From Paractinoplanes polyasparticus (GTDB lineage: Bacteria > Actinomycetota > Actinomycetes > Mycobacteriales > Micromonosporaceae): DNA of 64,000 bases. The DNA lies in assembly GCF_019710575.1 (NCBI RefSeq), contig NZ_JAHWFK010000024.1, positions 62,001 to 126,000 on the forward strand, read 5' to 3'. Position 1 is the first letter of the stretch. Each line of letters starts with the position of its first letter. The notes beneath the pieces are model-generated. The model was given only the letters and a program-made list of their open reading frames with translations, made no database searches and had not been told where the DNA came from. A program made the translations under genes and the position numbers. Below are positions 33,926 to 42,017 of this stretch, one piece after another.

Positions 33926-34440
33926 GCAGCAATCCGCAGGCGCCCAAGTCGGACCCGTCGATGCGCCCGACCAGTATCTCGGTGCTGGTCGTCGCGGGTC
34001 TTGCCGCCGCTGCCGTGGGCTGGCTGCTGCTCAGCTTCACGTATTCGACCCTGCCCGAGCTGCCCTGGTCGCCGGTGATCGTGCTCGCCGTGTTGGCCGT
34101 CGCCGAGGGCCTGCTCGCGCAGAACACGGCGGCCCGCATCCAGCGCAAGCCGGGCACGCCGCGCGTCGACCCGCTGGCGGTCGCCCGCTATGTCGCGCTG
34201 GCCAAGGCGTCCGCGCTGGTCGGCGCGATCTCGGCCGGGTTCTCGGCCGGCCTGCTGGCCTTCCTGGCCATGGAGCCCACGCAGGCCGCGCACGACGATC
34301 TGCCGGTTGCTGTCGGCAGCGCGGTCTCGGCCGCCGCCCTGGTCGGCGCGGCCCTCTGGCTCGAGCGGTCGTGCCGCATCCCCGAGCAGCCCGACTCCGA
34401 GGACGAGAACGATCTGGGTCGACCCACCGGCCTACTCTGA
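33922..34440 (+). CDS. DUF3180 membrane protein
   Basis: This 172-residue protein belongs to the four-helix membrane family that follows folK in many actinobacteria. Helices are predicted near residues 19-38, 47-64, 94-117 and 127-147, with a short acidic C-terminal tail. Function is unknown; its conserved place in the folate operon hints at a membrane-linked role with the pathway or simply co-inherited order. GTG at 33922 overlaps the folK stop. Rv3605c of M. tuberculosis is, from memory, the equivalent. Confidence 0.85.
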   Translation: MSSNPQAPKSDPSMRPTSISVLVVAGLAAAAVGWLLLSFTYSTLPELPWSPVIVLAVLAVAEGLLAQNTAARIQRKPGTPRVDPLAVARYVALAKASALVGAISAGFSAGLLAFLAMEPTQAAHDDLPVAVGSAVSAAALVGAALWLERSCRIPEQPDSEDENDLGRPTGLL

Positions 34441-34592
34441 GACCACGACGAGATCCGGGTCCACCCCCGGTATCTCGGCCTTGAACTGAGACCGACTCGT
34501 ATCCGTATGCTCTGGACGCGGGGCACGCGCCCGGCGGATTCCGGCGTGCGTCTCTTTCACCGCACGGGGGGCGCACACGAGGAGGCGCGACG

Positions 34593-35840
34593 ATGGCGTA
34601 CGACGACTCGACCTACCGCCGGCAGACCGACGAACCCACGCCGACCGACCCTGCCGCCTATCGGGCCAACACGCTGGCCGCGGCCGAGCAGCGGCGGCGG
34701 GCCGAGGAACTCGACGGCGTCGGGGAGACCACGGCCGACGTGCTGCGCCGCTCCGAGGCCGACGAGGACGGCCGCGACCGCCTCGGCATCCACCTCGGCT
34801 GGGAGGTCGTGCTGCTGGTCGCCGCGGCGGCGATCGGTTTCCTGCTCTGGCGCCTCGATCCGGAGAGCCTGCGCCGTCCCGGCCTCGACGACCTGCTCGT
34901 CACAGGCGCCGCGATCGGCCTGCTGACCCTCGGTGCGGGCCTGAGCCTGCGGGCCGGCGTGCCCAACCTGGCGCTCGGCCCGATCGCGCTGGCCGCCTCC
35001 CTCCAGTACGCCGAGCAGGGCGACCAGGGTCTGGTCAAGGCCATGGTTCCGGCGCTGATCTTCGCGGCCGCGGGCGCGATCGTGCTCGCCGTGGTGATCC
35101 TGGTGCTGCACGTGCCCGGCTGGGCGGCCACGCTCGCGGCCGCTCTCGGTGTGATCGTCTTCGACCAGCTGCGCGTCGCCCCGGTCGCCGTGCAGGGCAC
35201 GTACGACCCGACCGGCCAGGCCTTCTTCCTGTTCGGCGGGTTCGCCCTGCTCGCCGTGTTCGGCGGCGCCCTGGGCACCGTCACACCCATCCGGCGCTGG
35301 CTGGGCCGCCTGCGCCCGGCCGGCGACCCGGCCCGTCGCCGGGGCGCGGCCGTCGCCTTCCCGGTGATCGGCGCCCTGCTGCTGTCCTCGCTCTTCGCGA
35401 TCGCGGCGGGCACGCTACTGGCCACGCAGTCCGACGGGCCGATCGTGCCGGCCACCGGTCTCGAGTGGAGCGGCATCGCCCTCGGCCTTGCCATGCTGGC
35501 CGGCACCAGCGCGTACGGGCGGCGGGGCGGTATCTTCGGCACGCTGTTCGCGGTGGCGGCCCTGACGCTCTTCCTCGATTACGCCGAGCGGCGCAACTTC
35601 GACATCTCGCTGTTCGCGATCGCGGCCTGCGTCTTCGCGGGCGGCCTGGTCGTCACCCGGCTCGTCGAGACGTACGGGCGGCCCCTGCCGGTCGCCGGCC
35701 AGGCCGACTGGAACGCGGCCGCTCCCGCGACGGGCGCCAACTGGCAACCCGACCTGCCGGAGACCTGGTCGACGGCCACCACGACCCCGCGCGGCGACCG
35801 CTGGGACGCCGGCCCGTGGGGTACGGGCACTGGCCGATGA
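34593..35840 (+). CDS. ABC-transporter permease-like polytopic membrane protein (orphan)
   Basis: The 415-residue protein has a charged cytoplasmic N-terminus of about 70 residues and nine to ten membrane helices (about 72-370), then a Trp/Pro-rich tail. The helix arrangement and the segments GGALGTVTPIRRW and TSAYGRRGGIFGT recall permeases of the branched-chain amino acid/ribose type (BPD_transp_2 fold), but no ATPase or binding protein lies next to it, so transport is unproven. The ATG at 34593 has GAGGAGG upstream. The 152-bp gap before it shows nothing clear. Confidence 0.65.
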   Translation: MAYDDSTYRRQTDEPTPTDPAAYRANTLAAAEQRRRAEELDGVGETTADVLRRSEADEDGRDRLGIHLGWEVVLLVAAAAIGFLLWRLDPESLRRPGLDDLLVTGAAIGLLTLGAGLSLRAGVPNLALGPIALAASLQYAEQGDQGLVKAMVPALIFAAAGAIVLAVVILVLHVPGWAATLAAALGVIVFDQLRVAPVAVQGTYDPTGQAFFLFGGFALLAVFGGALGTVTPIRRWLGRLRPAGDPARRRGAAVAFPVIGALLLSSLFAIAAGTLLATQSDGPIVPATGLEWSGIALGLAMLAGTSAYGRRGGIFGTLFAVAALTLFLDYAERRNFDISLFAIAACVFAGGLVVTRLVETYGRPLPVAGQADWNAAAPATGANWQPDLPETWSTATTTPRGDRWDAGPWGTGTGR

Positions 35841-35858
35841 CGGTCCGCCCGCTCGGCT

Positions 35859-35864
35859 TATGCT
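35859..35864 (+). promoter_or_regulatory. candidate -10 element, leaderless transcript
   Basis: TATGCT lies seven bases before the ATG at 35872, which has no ribosome binding site. Confidence 0.5.
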
Positions 35865-35871
35865 CTTGGTC

Positions 35872-36156
35872 ATGACCTCTCCGAGCTTCGCCGAGCTGGA
35901 CGCCCTGCCGACCGAGGAGCTGCGCGAACGCGCGTTCCACCGGGCGCGGGAGCGGCGCGACGTCGGCTTCTTCTGGTCGGTCTTCAAGCACCTGCCCGAC
36001 GCCGACGAGGCGGCCCAGCTCGACGGCGCGCCCAACTCGATCGGCCCCACGGTCGACGAGGCGGTCGCTCTCTGGCGTGAGCTCGAGGGCCACGGGTACG
36101 GCGAGAACGAGCCCCTGCTGCGGGCCGCGTTCATCGATTACCTGCAGAAACACTGA
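35872..36156 (+). CDS. small conserved-looking hypothetical protein
   Basis: The 94-residue soluble protein is predominantly helical (ELDALPTEELRERAFHRARER and later VDEAVALWRELEGHG). I do not recognise a named domain. Codon use and GC3 bias are those of a real gene, and a -10-like TATGCT directly precedes the ATG. It starts 31 bp after the permease-like gene. It could be a small regulatory or adaptor protein, but nothing in the sequence says which. Confidence 0.7.
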   Translation: MTSPSFAELDALPTEELRERAFHRARERRDVGFFWSVFKHLPDADEAAQLDGAPNSIGPTVDEAVALWRELEGHGYGENEPLLRAAFIDYLQKH

Positions 36157-36217
36157 CGCTTCGGTGGCATCCACCGCCGTCGTTTGAACTGAGCGCTGCT
36201 CTGGGAAATAGCGGCGC

Positions 36218-36709
36218 ATGGCTCTCGGTAACCGTTACAAATCTGCGCCTGGTGCGGGCACGCTGGCCGCGCTCATATTGGTTCTCGTCTTCGGCAGCCC
36301 CTGGTATGCCGACTGGGCGATCGACAACACCGACCCGGAAACGGCCGGCGGCTGGTTCCTCAACCTGCTCGCCTGGCCGCGCTGGTCCTTCGACTCCGAC
36401 GACTCCCTGCGCGCGATCATCGTCGGCGACCTCAAGGCGATCCTGCTGGTCGTGCTGACCGCGCTCTTCCTGTTCCTGCTGCCCGGATCGCAACTGGCCC
36501 GGGCCCGCGGCACGATCAGCCAGTTCTTCGCCGGCTGGGGCGCCTACGTCTTCGCCGCCGGTTTCGCCGCCCTGCTGACGACGCTGTTCCTGGCCAACCC
36601 CTCGCTGGTGGAAGCCTTCCGGGCGGCCGGCAACGGCGCCTCGTACGGGCTCTTCGTCGGCTGGATCATCGGCCTCGCCACGCTGGGTGGTTACCGCGGC
36701 ACGAGATAG
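36218..36709 (+). CDS. small polytopic membrane protein, unknown function
   Basis: This 163-residue protein has four predicted membrane helices (about residues 13-30, 70-92, 105-126 and 140-157) separated by short polar loops with a Trp-rich external segment. No family is recognised. The ATG at 36218 has only a weak GGGAA upstream. It converges on the ABC transporter ATPase with 5 bp between stops and no obvious terminator. Confidence 0.7.
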   Translation: MALGNRYKSAPGAGTLAALILVLVFGSPWYADWAIDNTDPETAGGWFLNLLAWPRWSFDSDDSLRAIIVGDLKAILLVVLTALFLFLLPGSQLARARGTISQFFAGWGAYVFAAGFAALLTTLFLANPSLVEAFRAAGNGASYGLFVGWIIGLATLGGYRGTR

Positions 36710-36714
36710 GCCGC

Positions 36715-37722
36715 TCAGGCTGCCGGACGGGTCTCGCGGCTGTGCTCCTCGAACAGCCCGGCCTGCGAGACCGTTCCGATCGGCTTCCCGTCCTCGACCA
36801 CGACCACCTCGCTGACGTCGGCGGCCAGCATCGCCGCCAGCGCGTCGTAGAGCGTGCCGCCGGCGTCGACGGTGGGGTGGTCGCCCGCAGTCGCGCCCGG
36901 CTTCATCGCCGAGCGGACCGGAGTGACGGCGAGCCGGCGGACGCCCCGGTCGGCGCCCACGAAGTCGGCCACCTCGGGGGAGTCCGGCCGGCTCAGCAGC
37001 TCGGCCGGGGGTGCGTACTGCCGCAGGACGCCGCCGTTGCCGAGGACCGCGATCCGGTCGCCCAGCCGCACGGCCTCGTCGATGTCGTGCGTGACCATGA
37101 CGATCGTCTTGCGGACGGTGGCCTGGAGCTTGAGGAACTCCTCCTGCAGGCGGCCGCGCGCGATCGGGTCGACCGCCGAGAACGGCTCGTCCATCAGCAG
37201 CACCAGCGGGTCGGCGGCGAGGGCCCGGGCCACGCCCACGCGCTGCCGCTGACCGCCGGAGAGCTCGTGCGGGTAGCGCTTGGAGTAGCGGGCCGGGTCG
37301 AGGCCGACCAGCTCGAGCAGCTCGTCGGAGCGGGCCGAGATCTTCGCCTTGTCCCAGCCGAGCATGCGCGGCACGGTGCCGACGTTCGCGCGGATGTTCT
37401 GGTGGGGGAACAGGCCCACGTTCTGGATCACGTACCCGATGTGCCGGCGCAGCTCGACCGGGTTGCGCTCGAGCACGTTCTGGCCGTCGATCAGGATCCG
37501 CCCGTGGGTCGGCTCGATCAGCCGGTTGATCATGCGGAGGATCGTGGACTTGCCGCAGCCGGACGGCCCGATGAGCACCGTCAGCTCGCCGGCGTGCACG
37601 TCGAGGCTGAAGTCGCCGACCGCGACCGTGCCGTCGGAGTACGTCTTGCCGACGCCCTCGAGCGTGATCGAGGCCGCGCTCCGGCTGTCGCGCCCGGACT
37701 CGTTGATCGCGGTAGCGTCCAC
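36715..37722 (-). CDS. osmoprotectant (glycine betaine/choline-type) ABC transporter ATPase
   Basis: This ATPase powers uptake of a quaternary-amine solute by the adjacent permeases. In 335 residues it has Walker A GPSGCGKST, signature LSGGQRQR, Walker B LLMDEP and a C-terminal region with at least one CBS-like domain, as in OpuCA/ProV proteins. CBS domains sense ionic strength in the OpuA family, so activity may be gated by osmolarity. GTG at 37722 has AGGAAGG six bases upstream, lying inside the divergent permease gene whose ATG is only two bases away. The first 18 residues precede the conserved domain. Confidence 0.9.
   Translation of the reverse strand: MDATAINESGRDSRSAASITLEGVGKTYSDGTVAVGDFSLDVHAGELTVLIGPSGCGKSTILRMINRLIEPTHGRILIDGQNVLERNPVELRRHIGYVIQNVGLFPHQNIRANVGTVPRMLGWDKAKISARSDELLELVGLDPARYSKRYPHELSGGQRQRVGVARALAADPLVLLMDEPFSAVDPIARGRLQEEFLKLQATVRKTIVMVTHDIDEAVRLGDRIAVLGNGGVLRQYAPPAELLSRPDSPEVADFVGADRGVRRLAVTPVRSAMKPGATAGDHPTVDAGGTLYDALAAMLAADVSEVVVVEDGKPIGTVSQAGLFEEHSRETRPAA
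37713..37718 (+). promoter_or_regulatory. candidate -10 element for leaderless permease transcript, inside the ATPase gene
   Basis: TAGCGT ends six bases before the ATG at 37725 and overlaps the first codons of the divergent ATPase gene. The permease has no ribosome binding site, so leaderless initiation is likely. Confidence 0.45.
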
Positions 37723-37724
37723 GT

Positions 37725-38444
37725 ATGTCCTTCCTGTCGTGGGGCCCGGCGGCCGTGCCGCTGGCCGCACCCGCCGATGACGGGCCAGGTAATCCGTGGT
37801 TCTCCTGGCAGTACGTCCGGGACAACGCCGAGACCCTGCGCGGCGCGCTCGAGTTCCACGCGGGTCTGACCGCCCGGGCGGTCGTGCTCGCCCTGGTCGT
37901 GGCCCTGCCGCTCGCCGTGCTCGCCTACTGGATCAAACCGTTGACCGGCCCCATCCTCGCACTCTCGGGCGTGCTCTACACGATTCCGTCGCTCGCGCTG
38001 CTGGCTCTGCTGGCGCCCGCGGTGGGCACCACGACCGACACGTCGGTGCTGATCGCGCTGGTCCTCTATGCGCTGCTGGTTCTCGTACGCAATGCTCTGA
38101 CCGGCCTCACCCAGGTGCCGGACGAGGTGCGGGACGCCGCGACCGGCATGGGCTACGGGCGGTTCGGCCGGCTGCTGCGGGTGGAGTTGCCGCTGGCGCT
38201 GCCCGGCATCATCACCGGGCTGCGACTGGCCACCGTCTCGACCGTGGCGTTGGTCACGGTGGGCTCGCTGATCGGTCAGGGCGGCCTCGGCGACCTGATC
38301 CTCGGTGGCTTCCGCAACAACTTCTACAAGGCCGAGATCGTCACCGGCTCGGTCCTCTGCCTGGTCCTGGCCCTGGTCCTCGACCTGCTGCTGGCCGGCC
38401 TGGGCCGCCTGCTCACCCCCTGGGCGCGCAGGAGGGCCGCGTGA
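37725..38444 (+). CDS. osmoprotectant ABC transporter permease (OpuB/ProW type), first
   Basis: The 239-residue inner-membrane protein has a short external N-terminus and about six helices; the permease signature region (EVRDAATGMGYGRFGRLLRVELPLALP, residues about 129-155) contacts the ATPase. It pairs with the second permease, whose GTG overlaps its stop (GTGA). The ATG at 37725 stands two bases from the divergent ATPase start. ATPase and permeases are therefore on opposite strands, although they should form one transporter. Confidence 0.9.
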   Translation: MSFLSWGPAAVPLAAPADDGPGNPWFSWQYVRDNAETLRGALEFHAGLTARAVVLALVVALPLAVLAYWIKPLTGPILALSGVLYTIPSLALLALLAPAVGTTTDTSVLIALVLYALLVLVRNALTGLTQVPDEVRDAATGMGYGRFGRLLRVELPLALPGIITGLRLATVSTVALVTVGSLIGQGGLGDLILGGFRNNFYKAEIVTGSVLCLVLALVLDLLLAGLGRLLTPWARRRAA

Positions 38445-39154
38445 ACTATCTGAGCGAAGCCGTCGTCTGGCTCAACGACCCACTCAACTGGACCAACCCG
38501 GGCGGCCTGCTCGACCGTCTCGGCGAGCACCTGCAGATCAGCTTCTGGGCCGTCCTCCTGGGCTGCCTGATCGGCTGGCCGGTCGGCATCTGGCTCGGCC
38601 ACCGCGGCCGGGGCGGCTCGGCCGTGATCACCTTCGCCAACCTGACCCTCGCCCTGCCCACGCTGGCCCTGCTCACGATCCTGCCGCTGACCCCGCTCGG
38701 CTTCGGTAAGCCGCCGGTCGTGGCCGCGCTGGCCGTCTTCGCGGTGCCGCCCCTGCTCTCCAACGCCTACACCGGGCTGCGCTCGGTCGACCCCGAGGTG
38801 CGCGACGCGGCCAAGGGGATGGGCCTGTCCGGCTCGCAGGTGCTGTTCCGGGTCGAACTGCCGCTGGCCGTGCCCTACCTGGCCGCCGGCCTGCGCACCG
38901 CCGCGGTGCAGGTGGTCGCGACGACCACCCTGGCCACCTTCGTCAACGGCGGCGGGCTGGGCGAGATCATCAGCGCCGGATTCGGGCTCGGCATCAGCGT
39001 CGGCGGCAACCAGATCGTGGCGGGCGGCATCTTTGTGGTGCTCCTCGCACTTGTCGTCGAGGGGCTCCTCGCGCTGGTCCAACGCCTGGTCACACCCCGT
39101 GCGCTGCGGGCCGCCAAGCGCCGCCGGCCGACGGCGGCGGCCCCGGCCGGGTAA
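38441..39154 (+). CDS. osmoprotectant ABC transporter permease (OpuB/ProW type), second
   Basis: The 237-residue permease has the same coupling motif (EVRDAAKGMGLSGSQVLFRVELPLA) as its neighbour and about six membrane helices; the two would form a heterodimeric channel. GTG at 38441 has AGGAGGG at 38430-38436 and overlaps the preceding stop. A basic C-terminal tail ends the protein. The binding-protein gene follows after 126 bp containing a hairpin. Confidence 0.9.
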   Translation: MNYLSEAVVWLNDPLNWTNPGGLLDRLGEHLQISFWAVLLGCLIGWPVGIWLGHRGRGGSAVITFANLTLALPTLALLTILPLTPLGFGKPPVVAALAVFAVPPLLSNAYTGLRSVDPEVRDAAKGMGLSGSQVLFRVELPLAVPYLAAGLRTAAVQVVATTTLATFVNGGGLGEIISAGFGLGISVGGNQIVAGGIFVVLLALVVEGLLALVQRLVTPRALRAAKRRRPTAAAPAG

Positions 39155-39236
39155 CGGAAGAGCGTAATCCTGGAAGTTGTCACACCCTGCGGGTAGAGAT
39201 GGCAGGGCAGGCGGTTCCTCCGCCCGTCGGACACGC

Positions 39237-39260
39237 GGCGCGACCATCCTGGATCGCGCC
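39237..39260 (+). other. intercistronic hairpin between permease and binding-protein genes
   Basis: GGCGCGA-CCA-TCC-TGG-A-TCGCGCC forms a stem with an inner extension 20 bases before the binding-protein ATG. Similar hairpins often set the higher expression of binding proteins by mRNA stabilisation or attenuation; no T-tract is present. Confidence 0.4.
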
Positions 39261-39280
39261 GGGACACAGAAGGCGGCACT

Positions 39281-40279
39281 ATGCGTCGACACCTGATCTG
39301 GATGGCCGCCACCGCGACGGCGGCCGTCGTCTCCCTCGCCGGTTGTGGTGGCGCCGGCTCCTCCGGCACCGAAGCGCCGCCCTCGGCCGCGTCCGGGGCC
39401 GGCTGCGCCCCGGTGGCCGGCGACAAGCTCGTCGTGCTCGAGGACGACAAGAAGCTCCAGAACACCGACAACGTCCTCCCCGCGATCAACAAGAAGGCCT
39501 CGTCCCCCGAGCTCATCGCTGCGCTCGACAAGGCGTCGGCCGCGCTCGACACCACGAAGCTCATCGCGCTCAACAAGGCGGTCGCGGTCGACCGCAAGTC
39601 GTCCAAGGCCGCGGCCGAAGAGTTCGCAACTGCGAACAGTTTGACGGCCGGCCTCGCCAAGGGCCCCGGCGGCAATCTGACGATCGGCGCCGCCGACTTC
39701 CCCGAAAGCGCCACCCTCGCCCAGCTCTACGGCGTGGTCGCGACGGCCGCCGGCTACACCGTCAAGGTGCAGACCATCGGCAACCGTGAGCTCTACGAAC
39801 CCGCGCTGGAAAAGGGCGACCTCGACGTCGTCCCGGAGTACGCGGCGACCCTCGCGACCTTCCTCGCGGGCAAGGTCGAGGGCAAGAACGCCAAGGATCC
39901 GTCCTCGCCCGAGCTGCAGACCACCATCACCAACCTCACCGCGCTCGGCGAGAAGCGTGGCCTGGTCTTCGGCAAGCCGTCCGAGGCGCAGGACCAGAAC
40001 GCGTTCGCGGTGACCACCGCGTTCGCCGACAAGAACGGTCTGCGAACTCTCTCCGACCTGGCCGCGAAATGCTCCGGCGCGGCTACCGTGCTGGGCGGCC
40101 CGGCGGAATGCCCGCAGCGTCCCAAGTGCCAGCAGGGTCTGGTCGACACGTACGACTTCAAGGCCGGCAAGTTCAGCAGCCTGGACGCGGGTGGCCCGCT
40201 CACGCTGACCGCCCTCAAGACCGGCACGGTCAGCGTCGGCCTGGTGTTCAGCTCCGACCCGGCTCTGGCCAGCAGCTAG
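39281..40279 (+). CDS. circularly permuted ProX/OpuAC-type substrate-binding lipoprotein
   Basis: This 332-residue lipoprotein (lipobox LAGC, residues 19-22) is the solute receptor of the adjacent ABC transporter. The domain order is unusual. Residues about 49-118 (KLVVLEDDKKLQ through VAVDRKSSKAAAEEFA) correspond to the C-terminal end of normal ProX/OsmF proteins. The usual N-terminal start (GNLTIGAADFPESATLAQLY) begins at residue 131 after a Gly-rich linker, and the protein stops after VSVGLVFSSDP, exactly where the normal protein would continue into the first block. The protein therefore looks circularly permuted, with all parts of the fold present. Ligand residues cannot be assigned by eye. 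Confidence 0.85.
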   Translation: MRRHLIWMAATATAAVVSLAGCGGAGSSGTEAPPSAASGAGCAPVAGDKLVVLEDDKKLQNTDNVLPAINKKASSPELIAALDKASAALDTTKLIALNKAVAVDRKSSKAAAEEFATANSLTAGLAKGPGGNLTIGAADFPESATLAQLYGVVATAAGYTVKVQTIGNRELYEPALEKGDLDVVPEYAATLATFLAGKVEGKNAKDPSSPELQTTITNLTALGEKRGLVFGKPSEAQDQNAFAVTTAFADKNGLRTLSDLAAKCSGAATVLGGPAECPQRPKCQQGLVDTYDFKAGKFSSLDAGGPLTLTALKTGTVSVGLVFSSDPALASS

Positions 40280-40297
40280 GGCTTATTGTCCGAGATC

Positions 40298-40326
40298 GCC
40301 GGGTTTCAGGTCATCTGAAGCCCGGC
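40298..40326 (+). terminator. hairpin terminator after the binding-protein gene
   Basis: A 12-bp stem GCCGGGTTTCAG / CTGAAGCCCGGC (one G-T pair) with a 5-base loop lies 18 bp after the stop. There is no U-tract, as usual in this group. Confidence 0.65.
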
Positions 40327-40358
40327 GCTCGAACAGTTGCTCGATCGGGGAGTCTGGG

Positions 40359-40364
40359 TAATAT
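40359..40364 (+). promoter_or_regulatory. candidate -10 element for the repeat-rich membrane protein gene
   Basis: TAATAT lies eight bases before the ATG at 40373. There is no ribosome binding site, so a very short leader or none is expected. Confidence 0.45.
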
Positions 40365-40372
40365 CGGCGGCC

Positions 40373-41989
40373 ATGCCGGAACTGGACTCCGTGGCGGGTA
40401 ACGCACGACTGCTCCGCGGCCTCATTTGGGCGGGCGTTTTGCTCGCTCCCTTGGCCGCGGCTGTGGTGCTGCTCGGCCAGAGCTCCAACGCCGTGCGGTT
40501 CGCCGTGCTCGTCATCGCGGTCGCTGTCGTGCTGGTCGGCGCGTCCGCCCTGGTGCGCAGCGACCCTGTGCTGGGCCGCATGGACGTCGAGGACGCTGTG
40601 GCCGACCAGGTCGCACAGCTGCGCCGCGAACTACGGGCCGAGTTCGGCGTAGGCGGCCCCGGCGCGGGCGGTCTTGTGCACGGTGGCGGCCACGGCGCGG
40701 TTCCTCATGGCGGTGGCCTCCATGGCGGAGCTGCGGTCGGCGGCTCCGGCGGGAATCTCCATGGTGGGGTTGCGGTCGGCGGCCCGGGCGGCAGTCTCCA
40801 CGGCGGCGGCAAGCAACGCGCCTCTGCTGTCGTCGCACCGCCACCGCCGGCCGATGATGAGGCGGGTTTCTTCGCCGACGTCCCGCCGATGTACCCGGAG
40901 GACGACCCGTTCGCGAACCCCTCCGGCTTCCCGGTGCGCGGCAACTTCCCGGCTTCCGCCGACTACCAGGGCTCGGCCGACTATCCGGACCAGGCCGATT
41001 ATCCGGATGGCGCCGACTACTCAGGCGGGTCTGACTACCCGGGCGGGTCCGACTACCAAGGCGGCTCGGACTACCCGATTAGGTCGGACTACCAGGAGGA
41101 GTCCGACTTCTCCCGCCCGTCCGACGACTTCTCGATGCAGCCTGCCGGCCCGCCGCCGATGCAGGCTGCTGGTCCGGCGGCGAAGCGGCCCGCCGGCCCG
41201 CCGCCGAGGCGGCCTCTGGGTCCGCCGCCGATGGGTTCTGCGGGTCCGCCTGCGATGGGTTCCGCGGGCCCGACTCCGACTGGATCGGCCGGCCTGCCGC
41301 CGCCTATGGGGACGGCGCGTCCGCCCGTTCCCGCCGGTGGCCGCGCCGGGATCCCAGCTGCATCGGCCGCAGTCCGCCCCCCGGCTCGCACCGGCCCGGG
41401 CATGACCACGGGCGGCCGTCCAATCGGTCCCGGCGGCCGTGAACCCGGCACTTCGACCGGAGGCCGGCCCGCCGCCGCGGCCGCAGTACCGCTGCCCCCG
41501 CAGGTTCCCCGCCAGCGCGGCGCAGCCTCTGTGCCGCCGCCCGCGCCCCCGCGTGCCTCGGCCGCCGTCCGTCCGGGCGGTCCCACCGTCTTCGGCGGTC
41601 AGCCGGAGTCACTCGCCGACGATTTCGGCGCCAGCAACGGTTACGCCGGCCAGGCGTCCGGCGTCTACGGCGCCCCGCCCGGCGGCAACACCTACGGCGC
41701 CGCGAACACCCACGGCACCTCGAACGACGACTTCGACTCCGACGAGTACAACGGCTACGGCGCCCCTCAGTACGGCGCCGACCAGAGCGACTACGGCTAC
41801 GGCGAGGCCAGCGGCTACGGCGAGGGCGGCTACGACCCCTCGCACGAGCCGGACGCCGCGACCGGCGACCCGAACTACAAGGCCCGCCGCCACCGCCCGT
41901 CGGCCAACGACACCAACGTCGGCTCGCTCAGCGACTTCGCCCAGTACGGCGGCTACACCCCCGACCAGGGCACCTACGGACGCCGCTAG
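40373..41989 (+). CDS. Pro/Gly-rich repeat membrane protein (DUF6779-like N-terminus)
   Basis: The 538-residue protein has two membrane helices (about residues 19-39 and 44-63), a short helical region (EDAVADQVAQLRRELRAEF) and then more than 400 residues of low complexity. That part includes three LHGG repeats of 13 residues (about 116-145), nine Asp-Tyr repeats of six residues (about 196-246), a Pro/Met/Gly region with GSAG repeats, and a Tyr/Gly/Asp-rich C-terminus ending near SLSDFAQYGGY. The N-terminus resembles an actinobacterial family I remember as DUF6779. Position suggests the counterpart of Rv3604c, an Ala/Arg/Pro-rich membrane protein. Function unknown; a disordered cytoplasmic scaffold is possible. 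Confidence 0.75.
   Translation: MPELDSVAGNARLLRGLIWAGVLLAPLAAAVVLLGQSSNAVRFAVLVIAVAVVLVGASALVRSDPVLGRMDVEDAVADQVAQLRRELRAEFGVGGPGAGGLVHGGGHGAVPHGGGLHGGAAVGGSGGNLHGGVAVGGPGGSLHGGGKQRASAVVAPPPPADDEAGFFADVPPMYPEDDPFANPSGFPVRGNFPASADYQGSADYPDQADYPDGADYSGGSDYPGGSDYQGGSDYPIRSDYQEESDFSRPSDDFSMQPAGPPPMQAAGPAAKRPAGPPPRRPLGPPPMGSAGPPAMGSAGPTPTGSAGLPPPMGTARPPVPAGGRAGIPAASAAVRPPARTGPGMTTGGRPIGPGGREPGTSTGGRPAAAAAVPLPPQVPRQRGAASVPPPAPPRASAAVRPGGPTVFGGQPESLADDFGASNGYAGQASGVYGAPPGGNTYGAANTHGTSNDDFDSDEYNGYGAPQYGADQSDYGYGEASGYGEGGYDPSHEPDAATGDPNYKARRHRPSANDTNVGSLSDFAQYGGYTPDQGTYGRR
40718..40806 (+). repeat. 39-bp tandem repeat encoding LHGG units
   Basis: CTCCATGGCGG-type units begin at 40718, 40757 and 40796, a 39-bp period of 13 codons, the last copy partial. 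The units place His in Gly-rich context. Confidence 0.8.
40958..41110 (+). repeat. 18-bp tandem repeat encoding (S/A)DY-xx-G units
   Basis: Nine in-frame units of six residues (for example ADYPDG, SDYPGG, SDYQGG) run without interruption; the last ends in SDF. The period is 18 bp and codon variation shows that the copies are not recent. Confidence 0.85.
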
Positions 41990-42017
41990 GCACCGCCAGG
42001 CAAAGCGCCCCGGCGAC

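Noticed and set aside
40298..40326. Riboswitch upstream of the repeat-rich membrane protein
   Set aside because: The structure is a single simple hairpin placed right after the binding-protein stop; a terminator is the simpler reading.
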